NCBI RefSeq assembly: GCF_004345265.1
Contig: NZ_SLUM01000028.1
Location: 1-50,995 of the forward strand
Length of the DNA stretch: 50,995 bases
Source: Allofournierella massiliensis
Lineage (GTDB): Bacteria; Bacillota; Clostridia; Oscillospirales; Ruminococcaceae
Direction of reading: 5' to 3'
Below are positions 33,370 through 44,029 of the stretch, piece after piece. Made by a program: the position numbers and the translations under genes. The notes beneath the pieces were generated by a model. That model was not told the origin of the DNA. It made no database searches and was given only the letters and a program-made list of their open reading frames with translations. The number at the start of each line of letters is the position of its first letter. Position 1 is the first letter of the stretch.

Positions 33370-33378
33370 CAAAAAAGC

Positions 33379-33429
33379 AGCGGCGGGGCCCCTTTGCGTC
33401 TTGACGAAGCGGCCCCGCCGCTTTAATAT
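33379..33429 (+). promoter_or_regulatory. glyS promoter built into a GC-rich hairpin
   Basis: A perfect 12-bp inverted repeat (AGCGGCGGGGCC 33379-33390, GGCCCCGCCGCT 33411-33422). The -35 TTGACG (33401-33406) is in its loop, and the 3' arm fills the 17-base spacer. The -10 TAATAT (33424-33429) starts two bases after the arm. Confidence 0.75.
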
Positions 33430-33510
33430 TAGATATGTTACGGGCAACCCCCGGTCCGCGGGGGAAAAACAAGCGGCGGCGCAGCCAGCGTCGCGGTAAG
33501 GAGTATGAAG

Positions 33511-34926
33511 ATGAAAAACAGCGAAAAGAATTTCGACACCATTGTGGCCCTGTGCAAAAACCGGGGCTTTGTGTATCCGGGCAGCGAGATCTACGGCGGC
33601 CTGGCCAACAGCTGGGACTACGGCCCCCTGGGCGTGGAGTTCAAGAACAACGTGAAGAAGGCATGGCTGAAAAAGTTCGTGCAGGAGAACCGCCTGAACG
33701 TGGGCCTGGACGCCGCCATCATCATGAACCCCCAGACCTGGGTGACCACCGGCCATGTGGCTGGCTTCTCCGACCCTCTGCTGGACTGTAAGAGCTGCAA
33801 GGCCCGCCACCGTGCCGACAAGCTGATCGGCGACGTGCACCCCGAGGTGAACGTGGACGCCATGAGCTTTGAGGAGATGGATGCCTTCATCAACGAGCAT
33901 GAGGATGTGGTCTGCCCCGTGTGCGGCAAGCACGACTTCACCCCCATCCGTAAGTTCAACCTGATGTTCAAGACCGCCATCGGCGTCACCGAGGACTCCT
34001 CCAGCACCTGCTACCTGCGTCCCGAGACCGCCCAGGGCATCTTCGTGAACTTTGCCAACATCCAGCGCACCACCCGCCGCAAGCTGCCCTTCGGCGTGTG
34101 CCAGGTGGGCAAGGCCTTCCGCAACGAGATCACCCCCGGCAACTTCACCTTCCGTACCCGCGAGTTCGAGCAGATGGAGTGCGAGTTCTTCTGCAAGCCG
34201 GACACCGATCTGGAGTGGTTCGCCTACTGGAAGGACTTCTGCAAGAACTGGCTGCTGAGCCTGGGCATCAAGGAGGAGAACCTGCGCCTGCGTGACCACG
34301 AGCCCGCCGAGCTGGCCTTCTACTCCCGCGCCACCACCGACATCGAGTACGCCTTCCCGTTCACCGACTGGGGCGAGCTGTGGGGCATTGCCGACCGCAC
34401 CAACTACGACCTGGGCCGCCATCAGGAGGCCAGCGGCAAGAGCCTGGAGTACTTCGATCCCGACACCAACGAGCACTACATCCCCTATGTGATCGAGCCC
34501 TCTCTGGGCGCCGACCGTGTGGCTCTGGCCTTCCTGTGCGAGGCTTACGATGAGGAAGTGCTCACCGACGACAAGGGCAAGGAGGACAAGCGCGTGGTTC
34601 TGCGCCTGCATCCCGCCCTGGCTCCCTACAAGGCCGCCGTGCTGCCCCTGTCCAAGAAGCTGGGCGAGCAGGCCATGCCCATCTGGCAGGAGCTGAGCAA
34701 GTACTTCATGGTGGACTACGACGAGACCGGCTCCATCGGCAAGCGTTACCGCCGCCAGGACGAGATCGGCACCCCGCTGTGCATCACCGTGGACTTCGCC
34801 ACCTTCGGCAGCGACACCGAGGAAGGCGACGGCTGCGTGACCATCCGTGACCGCGACACCATGGAGCAGGTTCGTCTGCCCATCAGCCAGGTCAAGGACT
34901 ACATCGAAAAGAAGATTCAGTTCTAA
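33511..34926 (+). CDS. glyS: glycine--tRNA ligase, dimeric type
   Basis: 471 residues, single-subunit alpha2 type (GlyQS/GRS1). Class II motifs are seen: [18 protein letters not shown] at the start, motif 2 in [22 protein letters not shown], motif 3 in [12 protein letters not shown]-terminal anticodon-binding domain follows. A CxxC pair (CKSC, then CPVC) in the insertion may bind zinc. The ATG at 33511 has AAGGAG 7 bases upstream; the ATG at 33505 is too close to it. Codon use is strongly biased, as in highly expressed genes. Confidence 0.95.
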   Translation: MKNSEKNFDTIVALCKNRGFVYPGSEIYGGLANSWDYGPLGVEFKNNVKKAWLKKFVQENRLNVGLDAAIIMNPQTWVTTGHVAGFSDPLLDCKSCKARHRADKLIGDVHPEVNVDAMSFEEMDAFINEHEDVVCPVCGKHDFTPIRKFNLMFKTAIGVTEDSSSTCYLRPETAQGIFVNFANIQRTTRRKLPFGVCQVGKAFRNEITPGNFTFRTREFEQMECEFFCKPDTDLEWFAYWKDFCKNWLLSLGIKEENLRLRDHEPAELAFYSRATTDIEYAFPFTDWGELWGIADRTNYDLGRHQEASGKSLEYFDPDTNEHYIPYVIEPSLGADRVALAFLCEAYDEEVLTDDKGKEDKRVVLRLHPALAPYKAAVLPLSKKLGEQAMPIWQELSKYFMVDYDETGSIGKRYRRQDEIGTPLCITVDFATFGSDTEEGDGCVTIRDRDTMEQVRLPISQVKDYIEKKIQF

Positions 34927-34944
34927 AGAGACTGTATGGAAATC

Positions 34945-34982
34945 AGGCGGGGCTTTTAAAGCCCCGCCTTTTTCGCTATAAT
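34945..34982 (+). promoter_or_regulatory. glyS terminator overlapping the aminopeptidase promoter
   Basis: AGGCGGGGC (34945-34953) / GCCCCGCCT (34961-34969), then five T: the glyS terminator. A consensus TATAAT (34977-34982) follows; the base position of the -35 (TTTTAA, 34954-34959) falls in the hairpin loop with a 17-base spacer. One element appears to end one gene and start the next. Confidence 0.65.
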
Positions 34983-35050
34983 AAAGGCAATTGTGAAATG
35001 CAGAGCCGCAAGAGCCTGCAAAAATTTCAGAAAAAGCGAGGAATGAAGCA

Positions 35051-36289
35051 ATGAATCAGGAACTGCTGAACAAATATGCCGCCTTCACCGTGCAGGTGGG
35101 CGTGAACGTGCAGAAGGGCCAGACCCTTATCATCCGCTGCCCGGTGGAGGGCGCTTACTTCGGCCGCGCCTGCATGGAAGCCGCCTACAAGGCCGGCGCC
35201 CGGGACGTGGTCATCCGCTGGGAGGACGAAAAGGCCGCCCGCATCCGCATGGAGCTGGGCGAGGAGGAAGCCCTGAGCGAGACCAAGCCCTACGAGCTGC
35301 GCAGCTATCTGGATTACGCCGAGAGCGAGGGCGGCTGCTGCCTGCTGGCCATCCATGCCTCCGACCCGGAGATCTTCAAGGGTCTGGACACTGGCAAGAT
35401 CAACCGGGTGAGCCTGGCCAAGCAGGAGGCTATGAAGTCCTGGCGGGAATACACCATGAAGGACCGGGTGCAGTGGTGCGTGGTGGCCATCCCCACCCCG
35501 GCCTGGGCCGCTTCCGTGTTCCCGGGCCTTGACGAGGACGAAGCCCAGGAGAAGCTGTGGAGCGCCATCTTCGACGTGTGCCGGGTCACCGGCGGCGACC
35601 CGGTGAGCGCCTGGAAGGAGCATGTGGCCAAGACCAGCGCCTGCCGCGACAAGCTCAATGAGCTGCAGCTGGAGAGCATCCACATGACCAGCGCCAACGG
35701 CACCGACCTGACCGTGGGTCTGGCCGAGGGCCACACCTGGGAGGGCGCCTGCAGCAAGGCCGAAAACGGCGCGGTGTTCATCGCCAACGTGCCCACCGAG
35801 GAGGTGTTCACCGCACCCCACCGGGAGCGGGTGAACGGCGTGGTCAAGGGCACCAAGCCCTATGTGTACAACGGCCAGCTGATCGAGGGCTTCTCGGTCA
35901 CCTTCAAGGACGGCGTTGTGGTGGATTACTCCGCCGAGAAGAACGCCGAGCTGCTGGGCCAGCTGCTGGACAGCGACGAGGGCGCCCGCCGCATCGGCGA
36001 GATTGCTCTGGTGCCCGCCTCCAGCCCCATCAACCGCAGCGGTCTGCTCTTCTACAACACCCTGTTTGACGAGAACGCCGCCTGCCACATCGCCTTCGGT
36101 GCGGGCTACCCCACCACCGTGAAGGGCGGCGCGGCCATGACCACCGAAGAGCTGCTGGCCTGCGGCGTGAACGATTCCGCCATCCACGAGGACGTGATGG
36201 TGGGCGCGGAGGACATGACCATCACCGGCCTGACCAAGTCCGGCGAGACCGTGACCATCTTCGAAAACGGCGAGTGGGCCATCGGCTGA
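35051..36289 (+). CDS. aminopeptidase, M29 (AmpS/PepS/AmpT) family
   Basis: 412 residues, full family length. Cytoplasmic metallo-aminopeptidase that trims peptides. Family regions are VGVNVQKGQTLIIRCPVEG near the start, ANVPTEEVFTAPHRERVNG (metal-binding Glu), CHIAFGAGY (His) and AIHEDVMVGAEDMTI (His/Asp). GAGGAA precedes the ATG. It stands alone between the glyS terminator and the membrane-protein genes, and may be co-transcribed with the latter (30 bases apart). Confidence 0.93.
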   Translation: MNQELLNKYAAFTVQVGVNVQKGQTLIIRCPVEGAYFGRACMEAAYKAGARDVVIRWEDEKAARIRMELGEEEALSETKPYELRSYLDYAESEGGCCLLAIHASDPEIFKGLDTGKINRVSLAKQEAMKSWREYTMKDRVQWCVVAIPTPAWAASVFPGLDEDEAQEKLWSAIFDVCRVTGGDPVSAWKEHVAKTSACRDKLNELQLESIHMTSANGTDLTVGLAEGHTWEGACSKAENGAVFIANVPTEEVFTAPHRERVNGVVKGTKPYVYNGQLIEGFSVTFKDGVVVDYSAEKNAELLGQLLDSDEGARRIGEIALVPASSPINRSGLLFYNTLFDENAACHIAFGAGYPTTVKGGAAMTTEELLACGVNDSAIHEDVMVGAEDMTITGLTKSGETVTIFENGEWAIG

Positions 36290-36319
36290 ATGAATTTTTC
36301 ACACAAAGGAGGGGCGCCT

Positions 36320-38131
36320 GTGGAAAACACAGCGGCCGTGAAACGATGGGGCGCAGCGGCGGGGCTGGCCTGGCTGAGCAGCCTGGCCTTCTCGCTGGAT
36401 GTGCTGGACCCGGTGGCCCGGGCAAAGGAGCAGACGGTGGAGGGCGTGGCCCTCACCGTGCTGCTGGCGGTATTTTACCACTGGGCCATGGAAAAGACCC
36501 CGGCGGACAGCCGGCAGCAGCGGCGGATGCTGCCGCTGGCGGCGCTGCTGGGCCTGTTCACTCTCACCGGCCTGAGCATGGAAGCCAGCGACAGTCTGGC
36601 CTTCCTGTATTCCGGGCTGGTCTGCCTTGCCAAGGCCGCGGCGGTCTGGGCGGGGTATGCGGTGCTGATCTATTTCTGCCTGCGGGCGGTGTTTTACGGG
36701 CTGGACCGGCTGGCCGCTTCCCCCGGCCGCAGCCGGAAGGGGCCGGGCTGGCTGAAAACGGCCAGTCCCAAAACCGTGCTTTGCAGCATGGGGGTGATTC
36801 TGCTCTGCTGGCTGCCCTACTACATCTGCCTGTTTCCCGGCGCGTCCAACAGCGACACCTGGTGGCAGCTGGAGCAGGTGACCGGCGCCCAGCCGCTGAA
36901 TGCGGGCCATCCGCTGCTGCACACCTTTTTGCAGAGCGGGCTGATTCTGGCGGGCAAAACCCTGCTGGGCAGCTGGAACGCCGGGGTGTTTCTGGCGGTG
37001 CTGGTGCAGAGCCTGTCCATGGCGGCGGTGCTGGCGTACAGCGTGCATTTTCTGGTGCGGCTGAACGTTCGGCCCGTTCTGCTGGGTCTGCTGCTGGCAC
37101 TGTATGGCCTTGTGCCCACCTTCCCACGGTCTGCCACCATCCTGATGAAGGACACCCCCTACAGCTTTTCGGTGCTGCTGTTCACCGTTCTTGTGCTGGA
37201 GGCGGTGCTGCTGCCCCAGCAGTTTGCCGCGAAGCGGTATAAAAAGCCGCTGGCGGCGCTGGCAGCCTTTCTGGTGTGCACCATGCGCTACAACGGCCCG
37301 GTGCTGCTGATCGGCGTACTGCTGTTCTCCGGCCCGGCGCTGTGGAAAACGGCGAAAAGCAGCCGGGCCCGGGCGGCGCTGGCCGCATGGCTGGTGCTGC
37401 CGCTGGTGCTGGGCTACGGCATCTCCGCCGGGCTGAAAGCACTGCCCGGCGTGGAGCAGGCTAACCCCAACGAGACCCTGAGCGTGCCGCTGCAGCAGAC
37501 CGGCCGCTTTGTGCGGGATTTCGGCGATGAGGTCACCGACGAGGAGCGCGAAGTCATCGACCGGGTGGTGCAGTACGATCAGCTGGCCGAAGTCTATACC
37601 CCCTGGCTGGCGGATCCCATCAAGTCCTACATCAACCGGGAGGACGCCACCGACGCGGATCGGGCAGCCTACCGGCAGGTCTGGATGGCCCAGACGCTGC
37701 GCCATCCGGTGAACGCGCTGGAGGCCTTTGTGAACCTGAACTACGGCTGGGTGTATCCCGGCGTGACCAATCCCTGCTGGAGCTACAGCCCGGTGGCGGA
37801 CAACGACTATGTGACCCGCCCGGCGTTGCTGGACCGGCTGGAAGCGTTGCTGGACAAGGCGGATTTTGCCTTCCTTTTGCCGGTGACCAGCTGGTTTGAA
37901 AATCTGGGCCTTGCGGCCTGGGGTCTGCTGGCGCTGGGGGCCTGGCTTTCGGTCCGGCGGGTGAAGGGCCTGGGCGGCGCGCTGAGCATGCAATATCTGA
38001 CGCTGCTCATGTGCCTGTTCGGCCCGGTGTTCTTCGGCCATGGCCGCTATGGCTGGCCGCTTTTGTTCTGCTGGCCGGTGCTGCTGGCGGCGGCGATCTT
38101 CGCGGCGCGCAGAAACGGGGGCCGCGCATGA
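36320..38131 (+). CDS. DUF6020 family polytopic membrane protein
   Basis: 603 residues with about 12-14 hydrophobic helices. After the fourth or fifth helix it has PGASNSDTWWQLEQVTG and NAGHPLLHTFL, the extracytoplasmic signature typical of DUF6020, followed by FPRSATILMKDTPYS. The arrangement resembles glycosyltransferases of the GT-C kind (such as ArnT or PMT), so a role in surface glycan building is possible but unproven. GTG start at 36320 with AAAGGAGG 7 bases upstream. Overlaps the next gene by ATGA, so the two are coupled. Confidence 0.8.
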   Translation: MENTAAVKRWGAAAGLAWLSSLAFSLDVLDPVARAKEQTVEGVALTVLLAVFYHWAMEKTPADSRQQRRMLPLAALLGLFTLTGLSMEASDSLAFLYSGLVCLAKAAAVWAGYAVLIYFCLRAVFYGLDRLAASPGRSRKGPGWLKTASPKTVLCSMGVILLCWLPYYICLFPGASNSDTWWQLEQVTGAQPLNAGHPLLHTFLQSGLILAGKTLLGSWNAGVFLAVLVQSLSMAAVLAYSVHFLVRLNVRPVLLGLLLALYGLVPTFPRSATILMKDTPYSFSVLLFTVLVLEAVLLPQQFAAKRYKKPLAALAAFLVCTMRYNGPVLLIGVLLFSGPALWKTAKSSRARAALAAWLVLPLVLGYGISAGLKALPGVEQANPNETLSVPLQQTGRFVRDFGDEVTDEEREVIDRVVQYDQLAEVYTPWLADPIKSYINREDATDADRAAYRQVWMAQTLRHPVNALEAFVNLNYGWVYPGVTNPCWSYSPVADNDYVTRPALLDRLEALLDKADFAFLLPVTSWFENLGLAAWGLLALGAWLSVRRVKGLGGALSMQYLTLLMCLFGPVFFGHGRYGWPLLFCWPVLLAAAIFAARRNGGRA

Positions 38132-39276
38132 ATCAGCGCTATCTGCGGCCCGCCGGCGCGGATCTTTTCCGGGTGCTGGCGGTGGGCATGGTGGGCGCGT
38201 TCCATTTCTGGCAGCAGAGCTGGGTGGGGCTGCCCGGGCTGGATTTTCTTGCCCGCAGCGGCGGCGCCTGGGTGGACGGTATGATCCTGCTTTCCGCCTT
38301 CTGCCTGTATCTGCCTTATGCCCACGCCTGGGCACAGCGCAGCCCCTTTCCCGGCTGCCGGGGCTTCTGGCGGCGGCGGGCGGTGCGCATTCTGCCGTCC
38401 TATTATGCGGCGGTGCTGGTAAGCGCCGCGGTGCAGGCGGCGGCCCACCGGCCCGACCGGGACTTCTGGCTGGACGTGGGCAGCCACCTGTTTCTGATCC
38501 CCACGCTGGTGCCCCAGGGCTATGTGCACTGCCGTACCAACGGCGCGCTGTGGACCGTGGGGGTGCTGGTGCTGTTCTATCTGCTGTTTCCGCTGCTGGC
38601 CCGGGCGTTTTACGCCTGGCCTTTGCCGGTGCTGGCGGGCCTGTGCGCTGCGCAGGAACTGTATGCCCGCTGCCGGGTGCTGCCCATGCAGGGGGTGGAA
38701 TACAGCATGCGCTTCAACCAGCTGCCCGCCTTTTTCGGGGTGATCGGGCTGGGCTTTGCCGCCGCGCAGGCGGTGGCCCTGCTGGCGCCCGGGCAGACCC
38801 GGCGCCGGGAATGGGCCTTTGTGCCGGTGGCGCTGGCGGGGCTTGCGGGCGCGGTGTGGGTGCTGCGCCGCATCGCCTACTGGCAGGATGGCCCCCATGG
38901 TCAGCTGGTCTGGCGGCTGCCGCTGGCGGTCTGCTTTGCGGTCTGCCTGATCGGGCTGTGCCTGGGCCCCCGGCTTCCCGGGGCAGGGCTGTGGGCGGCG
39001 CTCAGCGCCATCAGCTACAATTTTTATATCTGGCATCAGTGGCTGGCGGTGCGCATCAAGTATGATCTGCGCATTCCTCCCTGGCAGGGGGAAACGCCCC
39101 CCAACCAGCTGGGGCAAACCGGCTGGATGTACACTTATCTGGTGCTGATCTGGGCGGTGGCTCTGGTCGCTGCCTGGCTGGCCACCCGGTTCATCGAGCA
39201 GCCGGCGGCACGGTGGCTGCGGGTGCTGGCCGGGCTGGAACCCGCAGCCCCCAAAGCGGCCGGCGTGCCGGCCTGA
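38128..39276 (+). CDS. acyltransferase 3 family membrane protein (OafA/WecH-like)
   Basis: 382 residues, about ten membrane helices. N-terminal helix with R and H as in the family (ADLFRVLAVGMVGAFHFW), GAWVDGMILLSAFCLYLP, FWRRRAVRILPSYY (the R-x-R-I-x-P-x-Y motif), and YNFYIWHQ near the end. Would move acyl groups, often acetyl, onto a surface sugar or peptidoglycan. Coupled to the DUF6020 gene, so both probably decorate one envelope glycan. Confidence 0.9.
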   Translation: MNQRYLRPAGADLFRVLAVGMVGAFHFWQQSWVGLPGLDFLARSGGAWVDGMILLSAFCLYLPYAHAWAQRSPFPGCRGFWRRRAVRILPSYYAAVLVSAAVQAAAHRPDRDFWLDVGSHLFLIPTLVPQGYVHCRTNGALWTVGVLVLFYLLFPLLARAFYAWPLPVLAGLCAAQELYARCRVLPMQGVEYSMRFNQLPAFFGVIGLGFAAAQAVALLAPGQTRRREWAFVPVALAGLAGAVWVLRRIAYWQDGPHGQLVWRLPLAVCFAVCLIGLCLGPRLPGAGLWAALSAISYNFYIWHQWLAVRIKYDLRIPPWQGETPPNQLGQTGWMYTYLVLIWAVALVAAWLATRFIEQPAARWLRVLAGLEPAAPKAAGVPA

Positions 39277-39310
39277 ACCGTTCGCCGCTGGGAAACTTTC
39301 CCTGCGGGGC

Positions 39311-39339
39311 TTGCAAAGCCGGACCGGATATGATATAGT
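39311..39339 (+). promoter_or_regulatory. promoter of the rimP-nusA-infB operon
   Basis: TTGCAA (39311-39316), 17-base spacer, TATAGT (39334-39339). A leader of nearly 90 bases follows, with the GC-rich stretch GGGCCGCAAGGCCC that can form a small hairpin. Confidence 0.75.
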
Positions 39340-39433
39340 AGCTAGTGTAAGAATAAGGTTTGAATGGAGAGTGGGCCGCAAGGCCCGCTCTTCTTGCTTG
39401 TTTGGGCAAAATATGCAATGGGAGGTTTTGCAG

Positions 39434-39925
39434 ATGGCAAAAGCAAAAGGCGGCCAGAACACGGTGCAGCAGGTGGAAGCCCTGGTGCGCCCCGTGATCG
39501 AGGGCATGGGCCTGATTCTGTGGGACGTGCGCTTTGAAAAGGAAGGGCCGGACTGGTACCTGCGGGTGCTGATCGATCCCGCCGGCGAAGGCCCCCTGGA
39601 CATGAACACCTGCGAAGCGGCCAGCCGGGCCATCGACCCGGTGATCGACGCCGCTGATCCCATCGACCAGGCCTATTTCCTGGAGGTGGGTTCCCCCGGG
39701 CTGGGCCGCCGGCTCACCCGGCCGGAGCATTTTGCCCGTTATCTGGGCCAGAAGATCGCCGCCCGCCTCATCCGGCCGGACGAGAGCGGCAACCGGGAGA
39801 TCGCGGGCCTGCTGCGCGGCATCGAGGGCCAGACCGTGACGGTGGAAACCGAAAACGGCCCGGTAAACTTCGAGCTGGCAGCTGCCAGCTTCGTGAAGCT
39901 TTGCGACGACGAGGACCTGTTCTAA
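39434..39925 (+). CDS. rimP: ribosome maturation factor RimP
   Basis: 163 residues, needed for 30S subunit assembly. RimP_N (VEALVRPVIEGMGLILWDVRFEKEG, LRVLIDPAGEG) with the mark VGSPGLGRRLTRPEHFARYLG and an SH3-like C-terminal domain. The ATG at 39434 has GGGAGG 8 bases upstream; the frame is open earlier but within the leader. First gene of the nusA operon, as in most bacteria. Confidence 0.95.
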   Translation: MAKAKGGQNTVQQVEALVRPVIEGMGLILWDVRFEKEGPDWYLRVLIDPAGEGPLDMNTCEAASRAIDPVIDAADPIDQAYFLEVGSPGLGRRLTRPEHFARYLGQKIAARLIRPDESGNREIAGLLRGIEGQTVTVETENGPVNFELAAASFVKLCDDEDLF

Positions 39926-39974
39926 ACCGGTTTTTATAGATTAGAGCCAGACAAATTGGAGGAGATCGAAAAAA

Positions 39975-41060
39975 ATGAATGCAGAATTTTTTGAAGCGCT
40001 GACCATGCTGGAAAAAGAGCGTGGCCTGACCGCTGAATACCTGATCGAGAAGATCAAGGCCGCCATCGTGATCGCCGTGAAGAAGGATTACGAGGTGGAG
40101 GACGAGAACGTGCTGGTGGAGATCGACACCGTGACCGGCAAGTTCAATGTGTCTCTGGTGCGCGACATTGTGGAAGAGGTGGAGAACCCCCACACCCAGC
40201 TCACTCTGGAGGAGGCCCAGGCCATCCGCAAGACCTACAAGATGGGCCAGCGCGTGGTGACTCCCCTCAAGACCAAGGACTTCGGCCGCATTGCCGCCCA
40301 GACCGCCAAGCATGTGATCCGTCAGGGCATCCGCGAGGCCGAGCGCAACCAGCTGTTCAACGACATGCAGGGCAAGGCCCACGAGATCGTGACCGCCCGC
40401 GTGACCCGCGTGGATCCCGATCGCGGCCTGGTGGCTCTGGACATGGGCAAGGGCGAGGCCATTCTGCCCCGCTCCGAGCAGGTGCCCGGCGAGGAGTTCT
40501 TCGAGGGCCAGCATGTGCAGGTCTATGTGAAGGACGTTGTGGTCACCGAGCGCGGCCCCCGCGTGATCATCAGCCGCACCAGCGAGCAGCTGGTCAAGCG
40601 CATGTTCGAGATGGAAGTGCCCGAGATCTTCGACGGCACCGTGGAAATCCGCGCCATCAGCCGTGAGGCCGGCGTGCGCACCAAGATGGCCGTCTGGAGC
40701 AAGGACGAGAACATCGACCCCGTGGGCGCCTGCATCGGCGCGCACGGCGCCCGCGTGGGCAAGATCGTGGAGGAGCTGCACGGCGAGAAGATCGACGTGG
40801 TGCGCTGGAGCGAGGACGTGAGCGAGTTCATCAGCGCCGCTCTGAGCCCCGCCAAGGTGGTCAAGGTGGAGATTCTGGAAGGCGATAAGAAGGCCTGCCG
40901 CGTCACCGTGCCCGACCATCAGCTGAGCCTGGCCATCGGCAACAAGGGCCAGAACGCCCGCCTGTGCGCCCGTCTGACCGGCTACAACATCGACATCCGC
41001 CCCGAGAGCGGCTACTACGGCGAGGAGGAAGAGCAGCCCGCTGCTTCCAGCGAGGAATAA
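39975..41060 (+). CDS. nusA: transcription termination/antitermination factor NusA
   Basis: 361 residues, the size of Firmicute NusA without the C-terminal repeats of proteobacteria. N-terminal RNA-polymerase domain (FFEALTMLEKERGLTAEYL), S1 domain (about residues 135-205), KH1 and KH2 (VDPVGACIGAHGARV; LAIGNKGQNARLCARLTGYNI), acidic tail YGEEEEQPAASSEE. Controls pausing, termination and rRNA antitermination. Codon use strongly biased. Confidence 0.96.
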   Translation: MNAEFFEALTMLEKERGLTAEYLIEKIKAAIVIAVKKDYEVEDENVLVEIDTVTGKFNVSLVRDIVEEVENPHTQLTLEEAQAIRKTYKMGQRVVTPLKTKDFGRIAAQTAKHVIRQGIREAERNQLFNDMQGKAHEIVTARVTRVDPDRGLVALDMGKGEAILPRSEQVPGEEFFEGQHVQVYVKDVVVTERGPRVIISRTSEQLVKRMFEMEVPEIFDGTVEIRAISREAGVRTKMAVWSKDENIDPVGACIGAHGARVGKIVEELHGEKIDVVRWSEDVSEFISAALSPAKVVKVEILEGDKKACRVTVPDHQLSLAIGNKGQNARLCARLTGYNIDIRPESGYYGEEEEQPAASSEE

Positions 41061-41103
41061 GCCCTTCGCCCCAACAATCAACGGAAAGGAGCGTCCCACC
41101 GCG

Positions 41104-41382
41104 ATGCAACAACGTAAGATCCCGCTGCGCCATTGCCTTGGCTGCAACGAGTCCAAACCGAAAAAGGAGCTGGTGCGCGTCGTGCGCAGCCCGGAAGGGG
41201 AGATCTCTCTGGATCTTGTGGGCAAAAAGCCCGGCCGGGGCGCTTACCTTTGCCCCAGCGCCCAATGCCTGGCCAAGGCCCGCAAGGCCAAGCGGCTGGA
41301 GCGCGCGCTGGATACCCAAATTCCGCCCGAGGTATACGAAAGCATCGAGCGCGAAATAGAAGGAGCCGAGCGTGGAGAATAA
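41104..41382 (+). CDS. rnpM: YlxR/RnpM family RNA-binding protein
   Basis: 92 residues (DUF448). HCLGCNESKPKKELVRVVR, GRGAYLCPSAQC and a Lys/Arg-rich end. In B. subtilis the homologue binds and modulates the RNase P RNA. Sits between nusA and ylxQ as usual. AAAGGAG lies about 11 bases before the ATG. Confidence 0.93.
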   Translation: MQQRKIPLRHCLGCNESKPKKELVRVVRSPEGEISLDLVGKKPGRGAYLCPSAQCLAKARKAKRLERALDTQIPPEVYESIEREIEGAERGE

Positions 41383-41695
41383 ACAAAAACTGTTGTCGGC
41401 TGTTTCCCTGTGCCGCAAGGCCGGCAAGCTTGTGATGGGCTTTGACGCGGTGCGCGAGAGCGTGATGAGCGGCAAGGCGTGGCTGGTGCTGCTGGCGGCC
41501 GACGTGAGCGACGGCACCGCCAAGCGGATGGCCCGCACCTGCGAGGACATCACCGAATGCCGCCGGATGCCCCTCACCCAGCTGGAGCTGTGCGGCATAA
41601 GCTACAAGAAAGTGGGCGTGTACAGCGTGCTGGACGAACATCTGGCCAACCTGTGCAGCCAGTACCTGGCGGATGAAAAGGAGGAAAACGAATGA
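41372..41695 (+). CDS. ylxQ: YlxQ, L7Ae-type RNA-binding protein
   Basis: 107 residues with an L7Ae/L30e fold ([33 protein letters not shown]). Probably binds K-turn-like RNA; role in the ribosome unclear. GTG start at 41372, overlapping ylxR by 11 bases with AAGGAG 6 bases upstream. Its stop overlaps the infB start (ATGA). Confidence 0.9.
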   Translation: MENKQKLLSAVSLCRKAGKLVMGFDAVRESVMSGKAWLVLLAADVSDGTAKRMARTCEDITECRRMPLTQLELCGISYKKVGVYSVLDEHLANLCSQYLADEKEENE

Positions 41696-44007
41696 CCATT
41701 AAATATAAAGTGAGCGATGTGGCGAAGGACCTGAACGTCCCCGCCAAGCAGATCGTGGACCTGCTGGCCCAGAAGGGCGGCGATGTGAAAAAGACCGGCG
41801 CCAACCTGACCGAGGAGGAAGTGAACCTGGTGTTCGAGCATTTCACCCAGGCCAACGCCGAGGCCAGCCTGGATGCCTATCTGGACAGCGCACCCAAGCC
41901 CCAGCCCAAGGCCAGCGAGGTGCTGAAGAAGGCCGACGGCACCGTGGTGGAGATGAACAACAATAAGAAAAAGGCCGATAAGAAGAAGGCCGAAGCCAAG
42001 CCCGAGCCCGTGAAGCGCGAGGTTGTGACCAAGGTTGTGGACACCCGCACCGTGGACGTGAACCTGGACCGCTTCAACGAGAAGTTCGACGAGCTGGCTT
42101 CCACCAAGAACGTGGAGAACCGCCGCAAGCCCCAGCCTGCCGGCAACAAGCAGAAGTTCTCCAACAACCGCAACAAGAAGGGCCAGAATTTCCCCAAGCG
42201 CCGCGAGACCGAGGCCGAGCGCCTGCAGCGCATCCAGCTGGAAAAGGCCCGCAAGGCCCAGCTGAAGGTGCAGATCCCCGAGGAGATCACCGTGGGCGAG
42301 CTGGCTACCCGCCTGAAGCAGACCGCCGCCAACGTGATCAAGAAGCTGATGGGTCTGGGCGTAATGGCCAGCGTGAGCGAGGTCATCGACTTCGATACCG
42401 CCAGCCTGATTGCCGATGAGTTCGGCGCCAAGGTGGAAAAAGAGGTGCATGTGAGCATCGAGGAGCGCCTGTTCGAGCAGGACGAGGATCCGGAAGAGAG
42501 CCTGCAGGAGCGCCCGCCCGTTGTGGTGGTTATGGGTCACGTTGACCACGGCAAGACCAGCATTCTGGACGCCATCCGCAAGAGCCATGTGACCGCGGGC
42601 GAGGCCGGCGGCATCACCCAGCACATCGGCGCTTACCAGGTTACCGCCGACGGCAAGGTCATCACCTTCCTGGACACCCCCGGCCACGAGGCCTTCACCA
42701 GCATGCGTGCCCGCGGCGCCAACCTGACCGACATCGCGGTTCTGGTGGTTGCCGCCGACGACGGCATCATGCCCCAGACCGTTGAGTCCATCAACCACGC
42801 CAAGGCCGCCGGTGTTTCCATCATCGTGGCCATCAACAAGATGGATAAGCCCACCGCCAACCCCGACCGCGTGATGGAGCAGCTGACCCAGTACGAGCTG
42901 GTTCCCGAGCAGTGGGGCGGCGACGTGATCTGCGTGCCCGTGTCCGCTCTGACCGGTGCCGGCATCCACGACCTGCTGGAGAACATCAACCTGGTGGCCG
43001 AGGTCAAGGAGCTGAAGGCCAACCCCGACCGCCGCGCCAAGGGCGCCGTGATCGAGGCCCGTCTGGACAAGGGCCAGGGCCCCGTTGCCACCATTCTGGT
43101 GCAGAAGGGCACCCTGCATAAGGGCGACTGCGTGATCGCCGGCACCGCCGTGGGCCGCGTGCGCACCATGAAGAACGACAAGGGCCAGTTCATCGAGGAA
43201 GCCGGCCCCTCCACCCCCGTGGAGATCACCGGTCTGACCGAGGTTCCCAGCGCGGGCGACCTGTTCGACGCGGTTGCCGACGAGAAGCTGGCCCGCGAGC
43301 TGGCCGACAAGCGCGCCGCCGAGGAGAAGGAGCGCCAGTTCAGCAGCTACCAGAAGGTCACTCTGGATAACCTGTTCAGCCAGATCGCCGAGGGCGAGCG
43401 CAAGCAGCTGGACATCATCGTCAAGGCGGACGTACAGGGCAGCGCCGAGGCCGTGAAGCAGAGCCTGGAGAAGATCTCCAACGACGAGGTTCGGGTCAAG
43501 GTCATCCACGCGGGCGTTGGCGCCATCAACAAGTCCGACGTGATGCTGGCCAACGCCGGCAACGCCATCATCATCGGCTTCAACGTGCGCCCCGACCCCG
43601 TGGCCAAGGAGGAAGCCGCCCAGTGCGAAGTGGAAATGCGCATGTACCGCGTGATCTACGACGCCATCAACGACGTGACCGACGCCATGAAGGGCATGCT
43701 GGCCCCCAAGATCCGCGAAGTGGAGCAGGGCCGTCTGGAAGTTCGTCAGGTTTACAAGATCAGCAGCGTGGGCCTGGTGGCCGGCAGCTATGTGCAGGAA
43801 GGCAAGATCACCCGCAACAGCAAGATCCGCGTTGTGCGTGACGGCATCGTCATCACCGAGGACGAGATCGCCAGCCTGCGCCGCTTCAAGGACGACGTGA
43901 AGGAAGTGGCCCAGGGCTACGAGTGCGGCGTTACTCTGGAGAAGTTTGCCGACATCAAGGAAGGCGACATCTTCGAGGCCTACATCCTGGAAGAGTACCG
44001 GGATTGA
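41692..44007 (+). CDS. infB: translation initiation factor IF-2
   Basis: 771 residues. IF2_N at the start ([21 protein letters not shown]), a Lys-rich linker, a second IF2_N, then the GTPase domain with GHVDHGKTS (G1), DTPGHEAF (G3) and NKMDKP (G4), and domains II-IV with [15 protein letters not shown]. Brings initiator tRNA to the 30S subunit. Coupled to ylxQ. Confidence 0.96.
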   Translation: MTIKYKVSDVAKDLNVPAKQIVDLLAQKGGDVKKTGANLTEEEVNLVFEHFTQANAEASLDAYLDSAPKPQPKASEVLKKADGTVVEMNNNKKKADKKKAEAKPEPVKREVVTKVVDTRTVDVNLDRFNEKFDELASTKNVENRRKPQPAGNKQKFSNNRNKKGQNFPKRRETEAERLQRIQLEKARKAQLKVQIPEEITVGELATRLKQTAANVIKKLMGLGVMASVSEVIDFDTASLIADEFGAKVEKEVHVSIEERLFEQDEDPEESLQERPPVVVVMGHVDHGKTSILDAIRKSHVTAGEAGGITQHIGAYQVTADGKVITFLDTPGHEAFTSMRARGANLTDIAVLVVAADDGIMPQTVESINHAKAAGVSIIVAINKMDKPTANPDRVMEQLTQYELVPEQWGGDVICVPVSALTGAGIHDLLENINLVAEVKELKANPDRRAKGAVIEARLDKGQGPVATILVQKGTLHKGDCVIAGTAVGRVRTMKNDKGQFIEEAGPSTPVEITGLTEVPSAGDLFDAVADEKLARELADKRAAEEKERQFSSYQKVTLDNLFSQIAEGERKQLDIIVKADVQGSAEAVKQSLEKISNDEVRVKVIHAGVGAINKSDVMLANAGNAIIIGFNVRPDPVAKEEAAQCEVEMRMYRVIYDAINDVTDAMKGMLAPKIREVEQGRLEVRQVYKISSVGLVAGSYVQEGKITRNSKIRVVRDGIVITEDEIASLRRFKDDVKEVAQGYECGVTLEKFADIKEGDIFEAYILEEYRD

Positions 44008-44029
44008 TTGATTCAACAGCGAACCGGAT

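Noticed and set aside
33430-33510. T-box leader before glyS
   Set aside because: No specifier hairpin or T-box sequence in the 80 bases between promoter and start; too short.
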